Of a stretch of DNA of 64,000 nt, positions 16,345 to 24,639 are shown piece by piece. The notes beneath the pieces were generated by a model. It ran no database searches. It was not told where the DNA came from and saw nothing but the letters and a program-made list of their open reading frames with translations. Each line of letters opens with the position of its first letter. Position 1 is the first letter of the stretch. The translations under genes were made by a program, and so were the position numbers. The stretch is from Paenibacillus sp. V4I7 (GTDB lineage Bacteria; Bacillota; Bacilli; Paenibacillales; NBRC-103111), in contig NZ_JAUSZD010000002.1 of assembly GCF_030817275.1 (NCBI RefSeq), forward strand, positions 7,528,501-7,592,500, written 5' to 3'.

Positions 16345-17181
16345 GTGGAAAATATCGTAAGTCAGACTTGGCTGCTAGGACAGCTTGGCGATGCGAACAT
16401 CGTGATTGCGGATTGCCGCTTTGCGCTAGGACAACCAGAATCAGGCAGACAGAATTATGAGAAAGACCATATAACAGGAGCTGTGTACGTAGACTTGGAG
16501 AAAGACCTGTCCGGTGCCACAATGGCGCACGGAGGTCGGCATCCGCTCCCTGATCTAGGAGCCTTCTCTATCCTCGTGGGCAACCTCGGGATCGATGGTA
16601 CGAAGACCGTCGTGGCTTACGACGATCAAGGCGGAGCCATGGCTTCGCGGCTATGGTGGATGCTGAAATTCCTCGGTCACTCCGAGGTATACGTATTAGA
16701 CCAAGGGTATGCAGCTTGGAAAGCTGCTGGCTACCCGGTTACCGATGAAGTGTCCGCTGTGTTCCCGCGGACTTTCTCACCGAAGGTGAATCGCGCTATG
16801 CTTGCGAGCATGGACGAGGTCAAGGACAAGCTCGGCCGCCTAGGCACCGTGCTCGTTGACTCGCGCGAGGAGCGCCGCTACCTCGGCTTGGAAGAGCCGA
16901 TCGATGCGGTGGCTGGCCACATCCCAGGCGCTCGCAACTTCTTCTGGAAAGGCGTTCTCGGTGAGAACGGCGCTTGGTTGTCAGCTGCGGAGCAGGAGAA
17001 GCACTTTGCCGCGCTGCGCGATGCCGATGAAATCATCGTCTATTGCGGATCCGGCGTGACGGCGTGCCCAAACGTGCTGGGCCTTAGCGAAGCGGGCTTT
17101 GATAACGTGAAGCTCTATAGTGGAAGCTGGAGCGATTGGATCTCGTATGAGGACAATCCGATTGCGAAGGGCGAGGAGTAA
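16345..17181 (+). CDS. Thiosulfate / 3-mercaptopyruvate sulfurtransferase (two rhodanese domains)
   Basis: 278 residues with two rhodanese domains. The first is inactive-like (VYVDLEKDLSG, GGRHPLPD, VVAYDDQGGAMASRLWW). The second has the active cysteine in IVYCGSGVTAC. CGSGVTA is closer to the mercaptopyruvate-type loop than to the CRKGVTA loop of classical rhodanese, so 3-mercaptopyruvate is a likely donor. GTG 16345 is used; no in-frame ATG is nearby. It ends in a bipartite terminator, after which an ArsR-rhodanese regulator begins, so this stretch may be a small sulfane-sulfur cluster. Confidence 0.9.
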   Translation: MENIVSQTWLLGQLGDANIVIADCRFALGQPESGRQNYEKDHITGAVYVDLEKDLSGATMAHGGRHPLPDLGAFSILVGNLGIDGTKTVVAYDDQGGAMASRLWWMLKFLGHSEVYVLDQGYAAWKAAGYPVTDEVSAVFPRTFSPKVNRAMLASMDEVKDKLGRLGTVLVDSREERRYLGLEEPIDAVAGHIPGARNFFWKGVLGENGAWLSAAEQEKHFAALRDADEIIVYCGSGVTACPNVLGLSEAGFDNVKLYSGSWSDWISYEDNPIAKGEE

Positions 17182-17211
17182 GTACTGGGAAGCCGCGTCG
17201 TACGCGGGTTT

Positions 17212-17259
17212 GAGGGCTGTGACAGGTTACCGAGAGGTGGGCTGTTGCGGCCCTCTTTT
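17212..17259 (+). terminator. Bipartite terminator after the sulfurtransferase gene
   Basis: The outer stem GAGGGC / GCCCTC encloses an inner stem built on ACAG / CTGT and ACC / GGT, followed by TTTT. Its sequence closely resembles the terminator at 21112-21157. Confidence 0.8.
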
Positions 17260-17394
17260 GGTTTGTAGAGTAATTATTTTCGTTCCCGAAGTCTCCCCCT
17301 GAACCTCCTATGAAGAATAGCTTTGCCTCAAAGTCACTTTAAGTTCATCATGTGCCGTATCGGAGTCAATGCCAGATGACGATGATATTACTTC

Positions 17395-17442
17395 TTGACG
17401 AACAGCCTGGTTGCATTCTATTATTCAATTAATGAATTGAAT
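17395..17442 (+). promoter_or_regulatory. Promoter and candidate ArsR-family operator
   Basis: TTGACG at 17395-17400 and TATTAT at 17419-17424 are 18 bases apart. A perfect inverted repeat ATTCAATT-AATG-AATTGAAT (17423-17442) starts inside the -10 box and covers the start of transcription, a typical place for an ArsR/SmtB repressor site. The ribosome site AAAGGG follows at 17446. Confidence 0.65.
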
Positions 17443-17460
17443 ATGAAAGGGCGAACGATC

Positions 17461-18132
17461 ATGGAATCTGTACCCGAGGCAATCACTTCCGCAAAAGAAT
17501 TTAAAAATGAACTGTTTCAGCAGTTAGCACGGGTGGGGAAGTGTCTATCCAGCGACAAACGGCTTGAAATCTTGAGCTTGCTTACTCAGGGGCCTAAGTC
17601 GGTAGAGAAGCTGGCCCAAGTCACGGAGATGAGCGTGGCTAACGTATCCCGCCATCTGCAGGTTTTGCTCGATGCCAGGCTAGTGAAATTCAGTAAGAAA
17701 GGTACATATGTCATCTATTCGTTGGCTGATCCTTCCATTGCCGCGTTTTTGTTTGCTTTGTGGAACATTGGCGAGAGCCAGCTTGCGGACGTCGCGCGGA
17801 TTAGACAGGAATTCTTACAGGGCTATGAGGATGTGAGGACGCTATCTTTGGAGGAAGCGAGGGCGAAGATAGAGGCCGGAGCGATCATCCTGCTCGATGT
17901 ACGTCCGAGAGACGAATACGAGGCTGGCCATCTGGCGGGAGCCATCTCCGTACCAATGGAGGAGTTGGAAACATACCTTCAAAATCTGCCTAGGCCCTTT
18001 GAAGTTGCGGTCTATTGCAGAGGTCCCTACTGCATCTGTTCGACACAGGCTGTAGCCAAGTTGCAGCGGGAGGGGATCATGGCATACCGGTTGGAGGGGG
18101 GAGAGTATGAATGGCTGAAGGCAGCGAATTGA
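17461..18132 (+). CDS. ArsR-family regulator fused to a rhodanese domain
   Basis: 223 residues from ATG 17461, nine bases behind AAAGGG. Residues about 15-105 form a winged helix of the ArsR/SmtB type (SSDKRLEILSLLTQGPKSVE, then the recognition helix SVANVSRHLQVL). Residues about 125-220 form a rhodanese domain with LLDVRPRDEYEAGHLAGA and the active loop AVYCRGPYCICS, rich in cysteine. The DNA-binding part has a single cysteine (GKCLSSDKR) and no obvious metal cluster. Fused regulators of this type are often linked to sulfur or thiol signals; a sulfane-sulfur inducer is an inference. The MFS gene starts inside its last codons (22-base overlap), so the two form one operon. Confidence 0.9.
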   Translation: MESVPEAITSAKEFKNELFQQLARVGKCLSSDKRLEILSLLTQGPKSVEKLAQVTEMSVANVSRHLQVLLDARLVKFSKKGTYVIYSLADPSIAAFLFALWNIGESQLADVARIRQEFLQGYEDVRTLSLEEARAKIEAGAIILLDVRPRDEYEAGHLAGAISVPMEELETYLQNLPRPFEVAVYCRGPYCICSTQAVAKLQREGIMAYRLEGGEYEWLKAAN

Positions 18133-19388
18133 TTAGAGAGTACATTCATTCTCCTGAGAGACAGCAGCAGCTCTATCGGAGATCGCTTACGATCGTGATC
18201 ATCGCCCAACTCTTCGGCGGAGCGGGACTCGCGGCAGGCGTCACGGTCGGAGCGCTGCTTGCTCAGGATATGCTCGGGACGGATAGCTTAGCTGGGGTTC
18301 CTTCGGCGCTATTGACGCTGGGCGCGGCCTCATCGGCACTGCTTGTCGGACGGCTTTCTGGGCGTTTCGGCCGTCGGGTAGGCCTAACCGTAGGTTTTCT
18401 TGCAGGGGGGATCGGCGCGATCGGAGTCGTATTCGCAGCCATCGCTAATAACCTTCCGCTTTTGTTCGCTTCGATGCTGATCTATGGCGCCGGTACGTCG
18501 ACCAACCTGCAGGCGCGTTATGCGGGAACCGACTTAGCTCAGCCTAAGCAGCGTGCGAGAGCCATCAGCTTAGCCATGGTATTCACGACGTTTGGTGCGG
18601 TTGCGGGGCCGAACCTGGTGGAGGTCATGGGACGATTCGCTACATCTGTCGGCGCCCCTGCTCTGGCGGGCCCGTTTATGCTGGCGGCAGTCGCTTTTAT
18701 TCTTGCAGGTCTAGTGTTATGGGCATGGCTCCGCCCAGATCCGTATATCGTCGCCAAAGCCATCGCCGAAGCACAACAAGCGAATCCATCCGAAGCGGCG
18801 GTTAATGCGAATCTCTTGGCGCCAGCTGTCGGTAACCGGGGGATCTTCATCGGGACGACCGTGATGGTCTTGACGCAGATCGTGATGGTCGCCATCATGA
18901 CGATGACGCCGGTCCATATGATGCATCACGGACATGGGTTAAGTGCGGTCGGCACAGTGATCGGCATTCATGTCGCGGCGATGTTTCTGCCTTCCTTGGT
19001 AACGGGAGTTCTTGTGGACAAGGTCGGGCGCACGTTCATGTCCTACACATCGGGGATCACGCTGCTGCTAGCGGGACTTCTTGCCGCATGGGCGCCGGCC
19101 GATTCGATGGTCTGGCTCATCATCGCTCTAGCGCTGCTCGGACTCGGTTGGAACTTCGGACTAATCAGCGGCACTGCGCAGATCATCGATGCGACATCTC
19201 CGACCACGCGCGCCAAGACACAAGGAACGGTGGATGTTCTAGTCTCATTGGCAGGGGCATCGGGTGGAGCGTTGTCGGGCATGGTCGTCGCCAATTCCAG
19301 CTTTGCCTTCCTCTCTCTGGCGGGCGGCTTCCTGTCTCTGCTGCTAATCCCGGTTATGATCTGGTCGCGCAGAGGGATCGGTCGATAG
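18111..19388 (+). CDS. MFS transporter in an operon with the ArsR-rhodanese regulator
   Basis: 425 residues with about twelve membrane helices. The MFS loop GRLSGRFGRRVGLTVGF after helix 2 and its degenerate copy VLVDKVGRTFMSYTSG after helix 8 are present. The central loop holds a histidine/methionine-rich stretch MTMTPVHMMHHGHGLS, which may touch the substrate or a metal. The start overlaps the regulator by 22 bases with GGAGGGGGGAG ahead. The substrate is unknown; the linked rhodanese domains suggest a sulfur compound or a metalloid, which is inference. Confidence 0.88.
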   Translation: MAEGSELIREYIHSPERQQQLYRRSLTIVIIAQLFGGAGLAAGVTVGALLAQDMLGTDSLAGVPSALLTLGAASSALLVGRLSGRFGRRVGLTVGFLAGGIGAIGVVFAAIANNLPLLFASMLIYGAGTSTNLQARYAGTDLAQPKQRARAISLAMVFTTFGAVAGPNLVEVMGRFATSVGAPALAGPFMLAAVAFILAGLVLWAWLRPDPYIVAKAIAEAQQANPSEAAVNANLLAPAVGNRGIFIGTTVMVLTQIVMVAIMTMTPVHMMHHGHGLSAVGTVIGIHVAAMFLPSLVTGVLVDKVGRTFMSYTSGITLLLAGLLAAWAPADSMVWLIIALALLGLGWNFGLISGTAQIIDATSPTTRAKTQGTVDVLVSLAGASGGALSGMVVANSSFAFLSLAGGFLSLLLIPVMIWSRRGIGR

Positions 19389-19416
19389 ATCAAAAAGAGA
19401 AGAGATAAGCATAGTG

Positions 19417-19441
19417 ATCTAGTGTTATAATCACGCTAGAT
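19417..19441 (+). promoter_or_regulatory. Inverted repeat framing a TATAAT box upstream of the ABC-F gene
   Basis: ATCTAGTGT and ACGCTAGAT (8 of 9 positions complementary) flank TATAAT at 19426-19431. This could be a regulator site over the -10 box or an RNA hairpin between the two genes. No good -35 box is visible 17 bases upstream. Confidence 0.4.
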
Positions 19442-19466
19442 AGACGGAGTTAGAAGGGTGATAGAC

Positions 19467-21038
19467 ATGAGTGTAATTCGTTTGGAGAACGTCACTAAGA
19501 AATATGAAGAGTCCCTGATCTTTCGCGATATCTATTTTCGCGTGACCCAAGGAGAGCGTATTGGCCTAATCGGACGGAACGGTGCCGGTAAGTCGACGGT
19601 TTTCAAGTTGATTATGGGTCAAGAAGAGCCAACGTCCGGAAAAGTGGAAATAGATCCGCAGGTTAAAGTAGGGTACTTCTCCCAATTCTCGGAAATGCGC
19701 GGAAGCCTGTCCGTTCAGCAAGAGCTAGAAATGTGCTTCGAGCAAGTCGCTCTTATTGAGCGTGAACTTAAGGAAGTTGGAGAAAAACTCGGTGTGATCA
19801 CCGATGACGGCGAAATGGATCGGCTGTTGACAAGGCAGGCGGAGCTTTTCGAACAAATGGAGCATTTGGATGGCTGGAACGTATCCGTCGAGATTAACAC
19901 AGTTCTTACGAAGCTGGGGTTCAACGAGAGGTCTCGCAATCAGCCTATCGATGAGTTGTCCGGAGGTTGGAGAAACCGTGCTGCGCTCGCCAAGATGCTA
20001 ATTGAGCTACCTGATGTCGTCTTGCTCGACGAACCGACGAATTACTTGGATATGGAAGGTATAGCGTGGTTGGAGCAGTGGTTGTATCGGTTCAAAGGCG
20101 CTATGATTCTGGTGTCGCATGACCGGCAATTTATTGACAAAGTAGTCACGCGAACGATCGAGATCGAGAACTATCATTTTCAGGAATATGAAGGGAATTA
20201 CACCGACTACATCCGCAAAAAGAAGATGCGCAAGAAGGAATTGGACCGCCAGTTCGAGTGGGAGGAAGAGCTACTTCTCATGGAGTCAGAAGCCATCGAC
20301 AGCCGTGCAACCAAGAAATCTTCTAAGGACCGTCTCTCCCGCCAACTGGCGGATAACAAAAAGCGGATAGAGCCGCACCCCGTCAATGTTTTAATCACTG
20401 ATATTTATGAGAGACTGCGCTTTCCTGACAAGCTATGCGAAGTCAAGAAAATCGGGCAGACCTACGATGATCGGTCGATCTTTCAGAACGTAAGCTTCGA
20501 CATTCAGAAGGAAGACCGCTTAGTCATCGTTGGCCCAAACGGAAGCGGGAAGTCCACACTCATTAAGGTGCTTACGGGTCAGGAGAAGCCCGAATCCGGC
20601 GAGGTGATCTGGGAGAAGGGCGTCAGCTACGCTTACTTCAACCGGATGTGGGAGGAGCTTAATCCTAAGGATACCGTTAGCCACGCGGTGAATACGTACG
20701 GATTGGGACTGGATGCCCCGCGGAAAAAGGTGAACAAGTTTCTAGCCATGCTGCAATTCTCGGAGATGGATCTAAGCAAGTTCATCGGCAACCTATCCGG
20801 CGGACAGAAGGCTCGGGTCGCGCTAGCGAAATGCCTTCTGTCCGGTGCCGCGGTCATTATATTGGATGAGCCAACCAATCATTTGGATTTAACGAGCATT
20901 CAGGTAATGGAGCAGGCGTTGATCCATTTTCCCGGCGCCGTCATTACGGTAAGCCATGATCGGTTCTTTATTGATAAAATCGGGACAAAAATGCTGACCT
21001 TCGACCCGGAATTGGGGATAAGCGAGCAGAATTTGTAA
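19467..21038 (+). CDS. ABC-F family ATPase (ribosome-associated type)
   Basis: 523 residues from ATG 19467 with AAGGG eight bases upstream. Two ABC domains lie in one chain with no membrane segments: Walker A GRNGAGKST and GPNGSGKST, signatures LSGGWRNRAALAK and LSGGQKARVALAK, and Walker B VVLLDEPTN and VIILDEPTN. The interdomain linker (about 240-320) is rich in K and E and helical, as in the ABC-F proteins that bind the ribosomal E site. Members either tune translation or protect ribosomes from antibiotics; sequence alone does not say which. It ends at a bipartite terminator. Confidence 0.9.
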   Translation: MSVIRLENVTKKYEESLIFRDIYFRVTQGERIGLIGRNGAGKSTVFKLIMGQEEPTSGKVEIDPQVKVGYFSQFSEMRGSLSVQQELEMCFEQVALIERELKEVGEKLGVITDDGEMDRLLTRQAELFEQMEHLDGWNVSVEINTVLTKLGFNERSRNQPIDELSGGWRNRAALAKMLIELPDVVLLDEPTNYLDMEGIAWLEQWLYRFKGAMILVSHDRQFIDKVVTRTIEIENYHFQEYEGNYTDYIRKKKMRKKELDRQFEWEEELLLMESEAIDSRATKKSSKDRLSRQLADNKKRIEPHPVNVLITDIYERLRFPDKLCEVKKIGQTYDDRSIFQNVSFDIQKEDRLVIVGPNGSGKSTLIKVLTGQEKPESGEVIWEKGVSYAYFNRMWEELNPKDTVSHAVNTYGLGLDAPRKKVNKFLAMLQFSEMDLSKFIGNLSGGQKARVALAKCLLSGAAVIILDEPTNHLDLTSIQVMEQALIHFPGAVITVSHDRFFIDKIGTKMLTFDPELGISEQNL

Positions 21039-21111
21039 GAAAGAGGTTTCTCATTTGGAGCTGGGTCGTAATGAGGAGTAAGAAATGAAAGACCGCGCGG
21101 GATACGGGTTT

Positions 21112-21157
21112 AAGGGTTGTAGCAGGCTACGATTAGTAGCCTGTTGCGGCCCTTTTT
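21112..21157 (+). terminator. Bipartite terminator after the ABC-F gene
   Basis: The inner stem GCAGGCTAC / GTAGCCTGT with a 5-base loop is framed by AAGGG / CCCTT and followed by a U-run. It shares long words with the terminator at 17212-17259. Confidence 0.8.
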
Positions 21158-21235
21158 GGTTTCTTTGCAACAAATCTGATGGGATGGAGCTGCCATGAAG
21201 CCCTTCGTAGGGGGCATTTTAAAATTTACTTTACC

Positions 21236-21280
21236 TTGACAAAATAACTTAACTCATGTTAATTTATTAACTAAAGTTAA
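21236..21280 (+). promoter_or_regulatory. Promoter with two TetR-type operator palindromes
   Basis: TTGACA at 21236-21241 is followed about 17 bases on by TTAATT. Two palindromes overlap and follow the -10 region: TTAAC-TCAT-GTTAA (21249-21262) and TTAACT-AA-AGTTAA (21267-21280), 18 bases apart start to start. The placement suggests autorepression by the TetR-like protein encoded next. Confidence 0.65.
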
Positions 21281-21302
21281 CTGAAAATATAGGAGATTAC
21301 TC

Positions 21303-21938
21303 ATGGATCGGTCAGCTATTTCTTTAAGGGAATTAAAAAAGGCTAGAACCAAAGTGGCATTGTATGAAGCCAGTTTGTCACTAATAGGAGACAAGATGTT
21401 TCGAGACACGATGCTCGACGATATTTGCCGGAAGGCGGAAATATCTCGTGTTACGTTCTTTAAATTTTTTCAGAAAAAGGAAGATTTGCTCGTTTATTTT
21501 ATGCGTGTGTGGTTAACGGAACGTATCATTGAGATCGAAGCGGAGGGTAAACGGGGATTCTCGGTTATCCAGCATGTGCTCCATAAAGTGGCGGAAGAGA
21601 CTGAGGAAAGAGCGGGATTGATGCCAAGTTTGATATCTTTTTTGGCAGAAATGAACATGCATCCTTGCATGCCGGAATTGAGTGAAGCAGAGGTTCATTT
21701 GCTTTTCCCTGGTCATGAGGAAGTTGGCGCGCAGACACCTGACATGTATAAACTGTTTCATCGTTGCATGACCGAGGCGGATACGGATGGAAAGCTAAGA
21801 AAAGAATTTACGGTAGAAACAGCAGTAAAGGTTCTGTTTACAGTGTTTTACGGAGCATTTTTGACTGCTCAACTATATGGTTCTAAGGATATTAAGGGCT
21901 TTTATAACACCCATCTACAATTGCTTGAAAATAGGTAA
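21303..21938 (+). CDS. TetR-family transcriptional regulator
   Basis: 211 residues. The N-terminal helix-turn-helix is LDDICRKAEISRVTFFKFFQ followed by KKEDLLVYFM, the normal TetR arrangement. The C-terminal ligand domain is helical and not assignable. AGGAG lies directly upstream of ATG 21303. Twin palindromes in the promoter make autoregulation likely. A DUF4188 gene starts 16 bases after the stop, so the regulator probably controls that gene. Confidence 0.88.
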   Translation: MDRSAISLRELKKARTKVALYEASLSLIGDKMFRDTMLDDICRKAEISRVTFFKFFQKKEDLLVYFMRVWLTERIIEIEAEGKRGFSVIQHVLHKVAEETEERAGLMPSLISFLAEMNMHPCMPELSEAEVHLLFPGHEEVGAQTPDMYKLFHRCMTEADTDGKLRKEFTVETAVKVLFTVFYGAFLTAQLYGSKDIKGFYNTHLQLLENR

Positions 21939-21954
21939 AAGGAGCGATGAATTC

Positions 21955-22464
21955 ATGAGTAAAGTAATTCCGGGCAGATTTACGGCGCAGATGGATGGTT
22001 CTTTCGTTGTCTTTATCATTGGGATGAGAGTGAACAAATTATGGGCTCTACATAAGTGGCTGCCTGTGGCCAAGGCAATGAATCCAATGCTTCAAGAATT
22101 GTATCGCAACCCTGAATTAGGTTTTGTAGATGCCAGTTTTCATCTCTCTTGGCGAGGCGTGACCATTATCCAGTATTGGAAAACGTTTGAGCAATTAGAG
22201 CACTATGCAAGGCATGGTGCAACCCATTTAGAAGCGTGGCGTAATTTTAATAAAAAGGTTGGAACAGACGGCGTTGTCGGGATCTACCATGAAACCTATC
22301 TGATTCCTGAAGGGAATTACGAATGTGTGTATAACAACATGCCTGTCTTCGGTCTTGCAAAGGCTGGAAGCCACGTTCCCGCCGTCGGAAAACGAGAAAC
22401 GGCAAGCAGAAGGCTTGGGCGTGATGGAGAGCCTGCTGTACCAACGCCTTCTAATCCGGCATAA
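21955..22464 (+). CDS. DUF4188-family protein
   Basis: 169 residues from ATG 21955 with AAAGGAGCG upstream. The protein matches the DUF4188 pattern: GRFTAQMDGSFVVFIIGMRVN at the start, then SFHLSWRGVTIIQYWKTFEQ, HLEAWRNFNKKVG and GIYHETYLIPEGNYECVYNN. The fold is likely a ferredoxin-like monooxygenase-type barrel, but no catalytic residue is known to me. The last 25 residues are rich in R, G and P. It is in an operon with the TetR gene, so it probably responds to the ligand that regulator senses. Confidence 0.8.
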   Translation: MSKVIPGRFTAQMDGSFVVFIIGMRVNKLWALHKWLPVAKAMNPMLQELYRNPELGFVDASFHLSWRGVTIIQYWKTFEQLEHYARHGATHLEAWRNFNKKVGTDGVVGIYHETYLIPEGNYECVYNNMPVFGLAKAGSHVPAVGKRETASRRLGRDGEPAVPTPSNPA

Positions 22465-22517
22465 GTGATTGTGTGGTGGATGAGTAGAGGCCGGATTATC
22501 CCAATAGGTTAATTTTT

Positions 22518-22565
22518 AAGGACTGTGATAGGCTGCCTTTGGGCAGGCTGCTGCAGCCTTTTTTC
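22518..22565 (+). terminator. Terminator after the TetR-DUF4188 operon
   Basis: GGCTGCC and GGCAGG pair around a short loop, with AAGG...CTG / CAG...CCTT outside and six or more U following. It belongs to the same look-alike group as 17212 and 21112. Confidence 0.75.
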
Positions 22566-22673
22566 TTTAATAAAAGTCTTGAATTTCAAGACTCGCTGAA
22601 TTGTAAAAGAATCCCATATAAGGGTTCGAAGAAGTGCATGGAAGAAAATGAAATAAAGCGGCTTGAACATTAT

Positions 22674-22985
22674 CTAAGCCCTCTTTTTTGGGTCATTGGG
22701 TTGACCCTTCTTTAGCTCCAACTCCTCGTTTTGGATCATACGATCTTGCTTGATGAAGAGGAAAGGGATGAAAATACAGGCAATAATTAGGAGTGCTCGC
22801 TTCAAGTTCCAACGTCTTTGCACAAAAGCGTGCACTGCCGTTAAAATGTAAAGTATGAACATCACGCCGTGAAACATACCGCCGACAGAAACGAGTTGAG
22901 GCTGTTCCAAGAAGTATTTAAACGGCATGGCAATAAACAGGAGGAAAAGATAGGAGATACCTTCAATATAGCTTGTTAGACGCAA
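22674..22985 (-). CDS. DUF3817 membrane protein (YdzA-like)
   Basis: About 103 residues with three membrane segments. The pattern RLTSYIEGISYLFLLFIAMP, then GGMFHGVMFILYILTAVHAF, is typical of DUF3817, a small family of integral membrane proteins with no known function. The start is doubtful: TTG 22985 has only AGGA three bases ahead, and the frame stays open upstream through a segment reading SSLGR, which homologues usually contain, but without an ATG. The protein ends in a charged tail. Confidence 0.75.
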   Translation of the reverse strand: MRLTSYIEGISYLFLLFIAMPFKYFLEQPQLVSVGGMFHGVMFILYILTAVHAFVQRRWNLKRALLIIACIFIPFLFIKQDRMIQNEELELKKGQPNDPKKRA

Positions 22986-23055
22986 ACGTCCTAAGGAAGA
23001 GGTAAGTATAATAATCGCTCCATTCTCGTTTTCAACGTTTTTTGAATTGTTTTTA

Positions 23056-23820
23056 TTAGATCAAATCGAGTTCCAATACGACAGGACAATGATCGCTGCC
23101 CAATATATCGCAGTCAATTTGTGCATCAGTGATCTTAGGACCTAGTCTCGTAGAAGCAAGGAAGTAGTCGATTCTCCATCCCACATTCCGCGCTCTTACA
23201 CCTGGCATATTAGACCACCACGAGTAGACATCTGTCCGATCTGGGTAGAGATGTCGGAACGTATCAATAAATCCCGCATCCAACAATTCCGTCATTTTGC
23301 CGCGTTCCTGAGGGGTAAATCCTGAATTATTGAGATTCCCTTTTGCATTCTTAATGTCAATTTCATGGTGGGCAACATTCAAATCGCCGCAAACGATAAC
23401 TGGCTTTTGGGCGTCTAGTTGCAAGAGGTAGCTTCGAAAGCGATCTTCCCACTCCACTCGGTAATCCAGCCTGGAGAGATCCCGTTTAGCATTGGGTGTA
23501 TAGACGGTCACTAGGTAGAAATTGTCGAATTCCAACGTGAGAATCCGACCCTCTGGCTCTTCGTTCTCCTCCATACCATATCTCACCGATAGCGGTTGAA
23601 TTCTTGTAAAAACGGCAGTGCCGGAATACCCTTTTTTAACCGCATAATTCCAATATTGCGTATAGGCTTCGCCTAGTTCTAGGTTAATTTGTCCTTCCTG
23701 CAGCTTCGTCTCTTGAAGACAAAATATATCTGCCTCCATTTGCCCGAAATAATCAATAAACCCTTTATTTACACATGCTCTCAACCCATTAACGTTCCAG
23801 GATACAAGTTTCATCTTCAT
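23056..23820 (-). CDS. exoA: Exodeoxyribonuclease III / AP endonuclease
   Basis: 254 residues, the size of Bacillus ExoA. Family motifs are present: LVSWNVNGLRA, IFCLQETKL (metal-binding E), YSGTAVFTR, VYTPNAKRDLSRLDYR, VIVCGDLNVAHHEID (catalytic D and N), WRIDYFLAS and the final SDHCPV with the catalytic D-H pair. It cuts DNA 5' of abasic sites and degrades from 3' ends in base-excision repair. Start ATG 23820 has AAGGGG five bases upstream. It runs in the same direction as the DUF3817 gene with a 70-base gap. Confidence 0.95.
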   Translation of the reverse strand: MKMKLVSWNVNGLRACVNKGFIDYFGQMEADIFCLQETKLQEGQINLELGEAYTQYWNYAVKKGYSGTAVFTRIQPLSVRYGMEENEEPEGRILTLEFDNFYLVTVYTPNAKRDLSRLDYRVEWEDRFRSYLLQLDAQKPVIVCGDLNVAHHEIDIKNAKGNLNNSGFTPQERGKMTELLDAGFIDTFRHLYPDRTDVYSWWSNMPGVRARNVGWRIDYFLASTRLGPKITDAQIDCDILGSDHCPVVLELDLI

Positions 23821-24010
23821 CTTTTCCCCTTGCTGCTTACAGTCATATATAGTTCAGTGTACCATAAGTTCGTCCCCGTCAGCGATGTATGAAGATATGA
23901 GAAATATTCCTTACATTCGCTCCTCCACTTCCACCATTGGATTATATACAACAGATTACTGATCCCTACACGTAATCAGCCATTTGATTGGACTAAATCC
24001 ACTCTATTGC

Positions 24011-24418
24011 TCAGATACCGAGGTTTTGAGTCAAGTTCAGACGATTCTGTATATCATCGAAGGAGAAATGCATCATTTTCCAACCCATAGCGATTAGAAA
24101 CGTTTCGCGATTCAGCGAGTAACTAAACTTCTCGCGATCCATATCTTTGACATAACTCTGAAAACCGTCACATTCAATACCAAAACGACCAAAGGGCGTT
24201 ATATAGGCGAAATCGATAAATTGGGATTTGCGATTCCAATCATAAATTTCATACTCCGGATGCAAATGGTCGAGATGACCGAACAGAGGATGCCAGACAT
24301 TCTGGAGAAAAAGCTTTTCTGCGTATAAATGTCCCCTAATGAGACGCCTCTTTCTTTCACCACTTCTGAGAGCAGCATGATGATCAATGAATGCTTGATG
24401 CGCAGTTTCAAAATCCAA
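24011..24418 (-). CDS. Small nuclease-like protein (restriction-endonuclease fold suspected)
   Basis: 135 residues starting at TTG 24418, nine bases behind a strong AGAGGAGG. The core FIDFAYITPFGRFGIECDGF contains the D...E-x-D spacing of PD-(D/E)XK nucleases of the DUF559/Vsr-like group, and the C-terminus has RETFLIAMGWKMMHFSFDDI, resembling the closing strand/helix of that fold. This assignment is tentative. The protein is soluble and has many H, F and Y residues. Its leader contains a complete terminator hairpin (24444-24478). The 24419-24639 interval holds only this leader and the two divergent promoters; 23821-24010 shows nothing. Confidence 0.7.
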   Translation of the reverse strand: MDFETAHQAFIDHHAALRSGERKRRLIRGHLYAEKLFLQNVWHPLFGHLDHLHPEYEIYDWNRKSQFIDFAYITPFGRFGIECDGFQSYVKDMDREKFSYSLNRETFLIAMGWKMMHFSFDDIQNRLNLTQNLGI

Positions 24419-24443
24419 ATGCTCAAACCTCCTCTGCTAAAAT

Positions 24444-24478
24444 AAAAAAACGCCCTTTCGCCAAAAGGCTAAAGGACG
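24444..24478 (-). terminator. Terminator-like hairpin in the leader of the nuclease-like gene
   Basis: On the minus strand a stem of about 12 bp (CGTCCTTTAGCC / GGCGAAAGGGCG with two mismatches, TTTT loop) runs into seven U, and the ribosome site starts 11 bases later. A TATAAT on the minus strand at 24495-24500 would start transcription just upstream of the hairpin. Confidence 0.65.
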
Positions 24479-24639
24479 TTCTTCGTCTACGGTTATTATA
24501 CCAAATAAGCATAATATAAGAAAATAGCGTACCTATCTATCAGCATTATTGATTTATTTTTTCACTCGCATGCGTGATATACTGTGTTTATCCGATTAAG
24601 TTCATAGGTTTAATAAAGATGGAAAGGCGGGGTTTTCTT

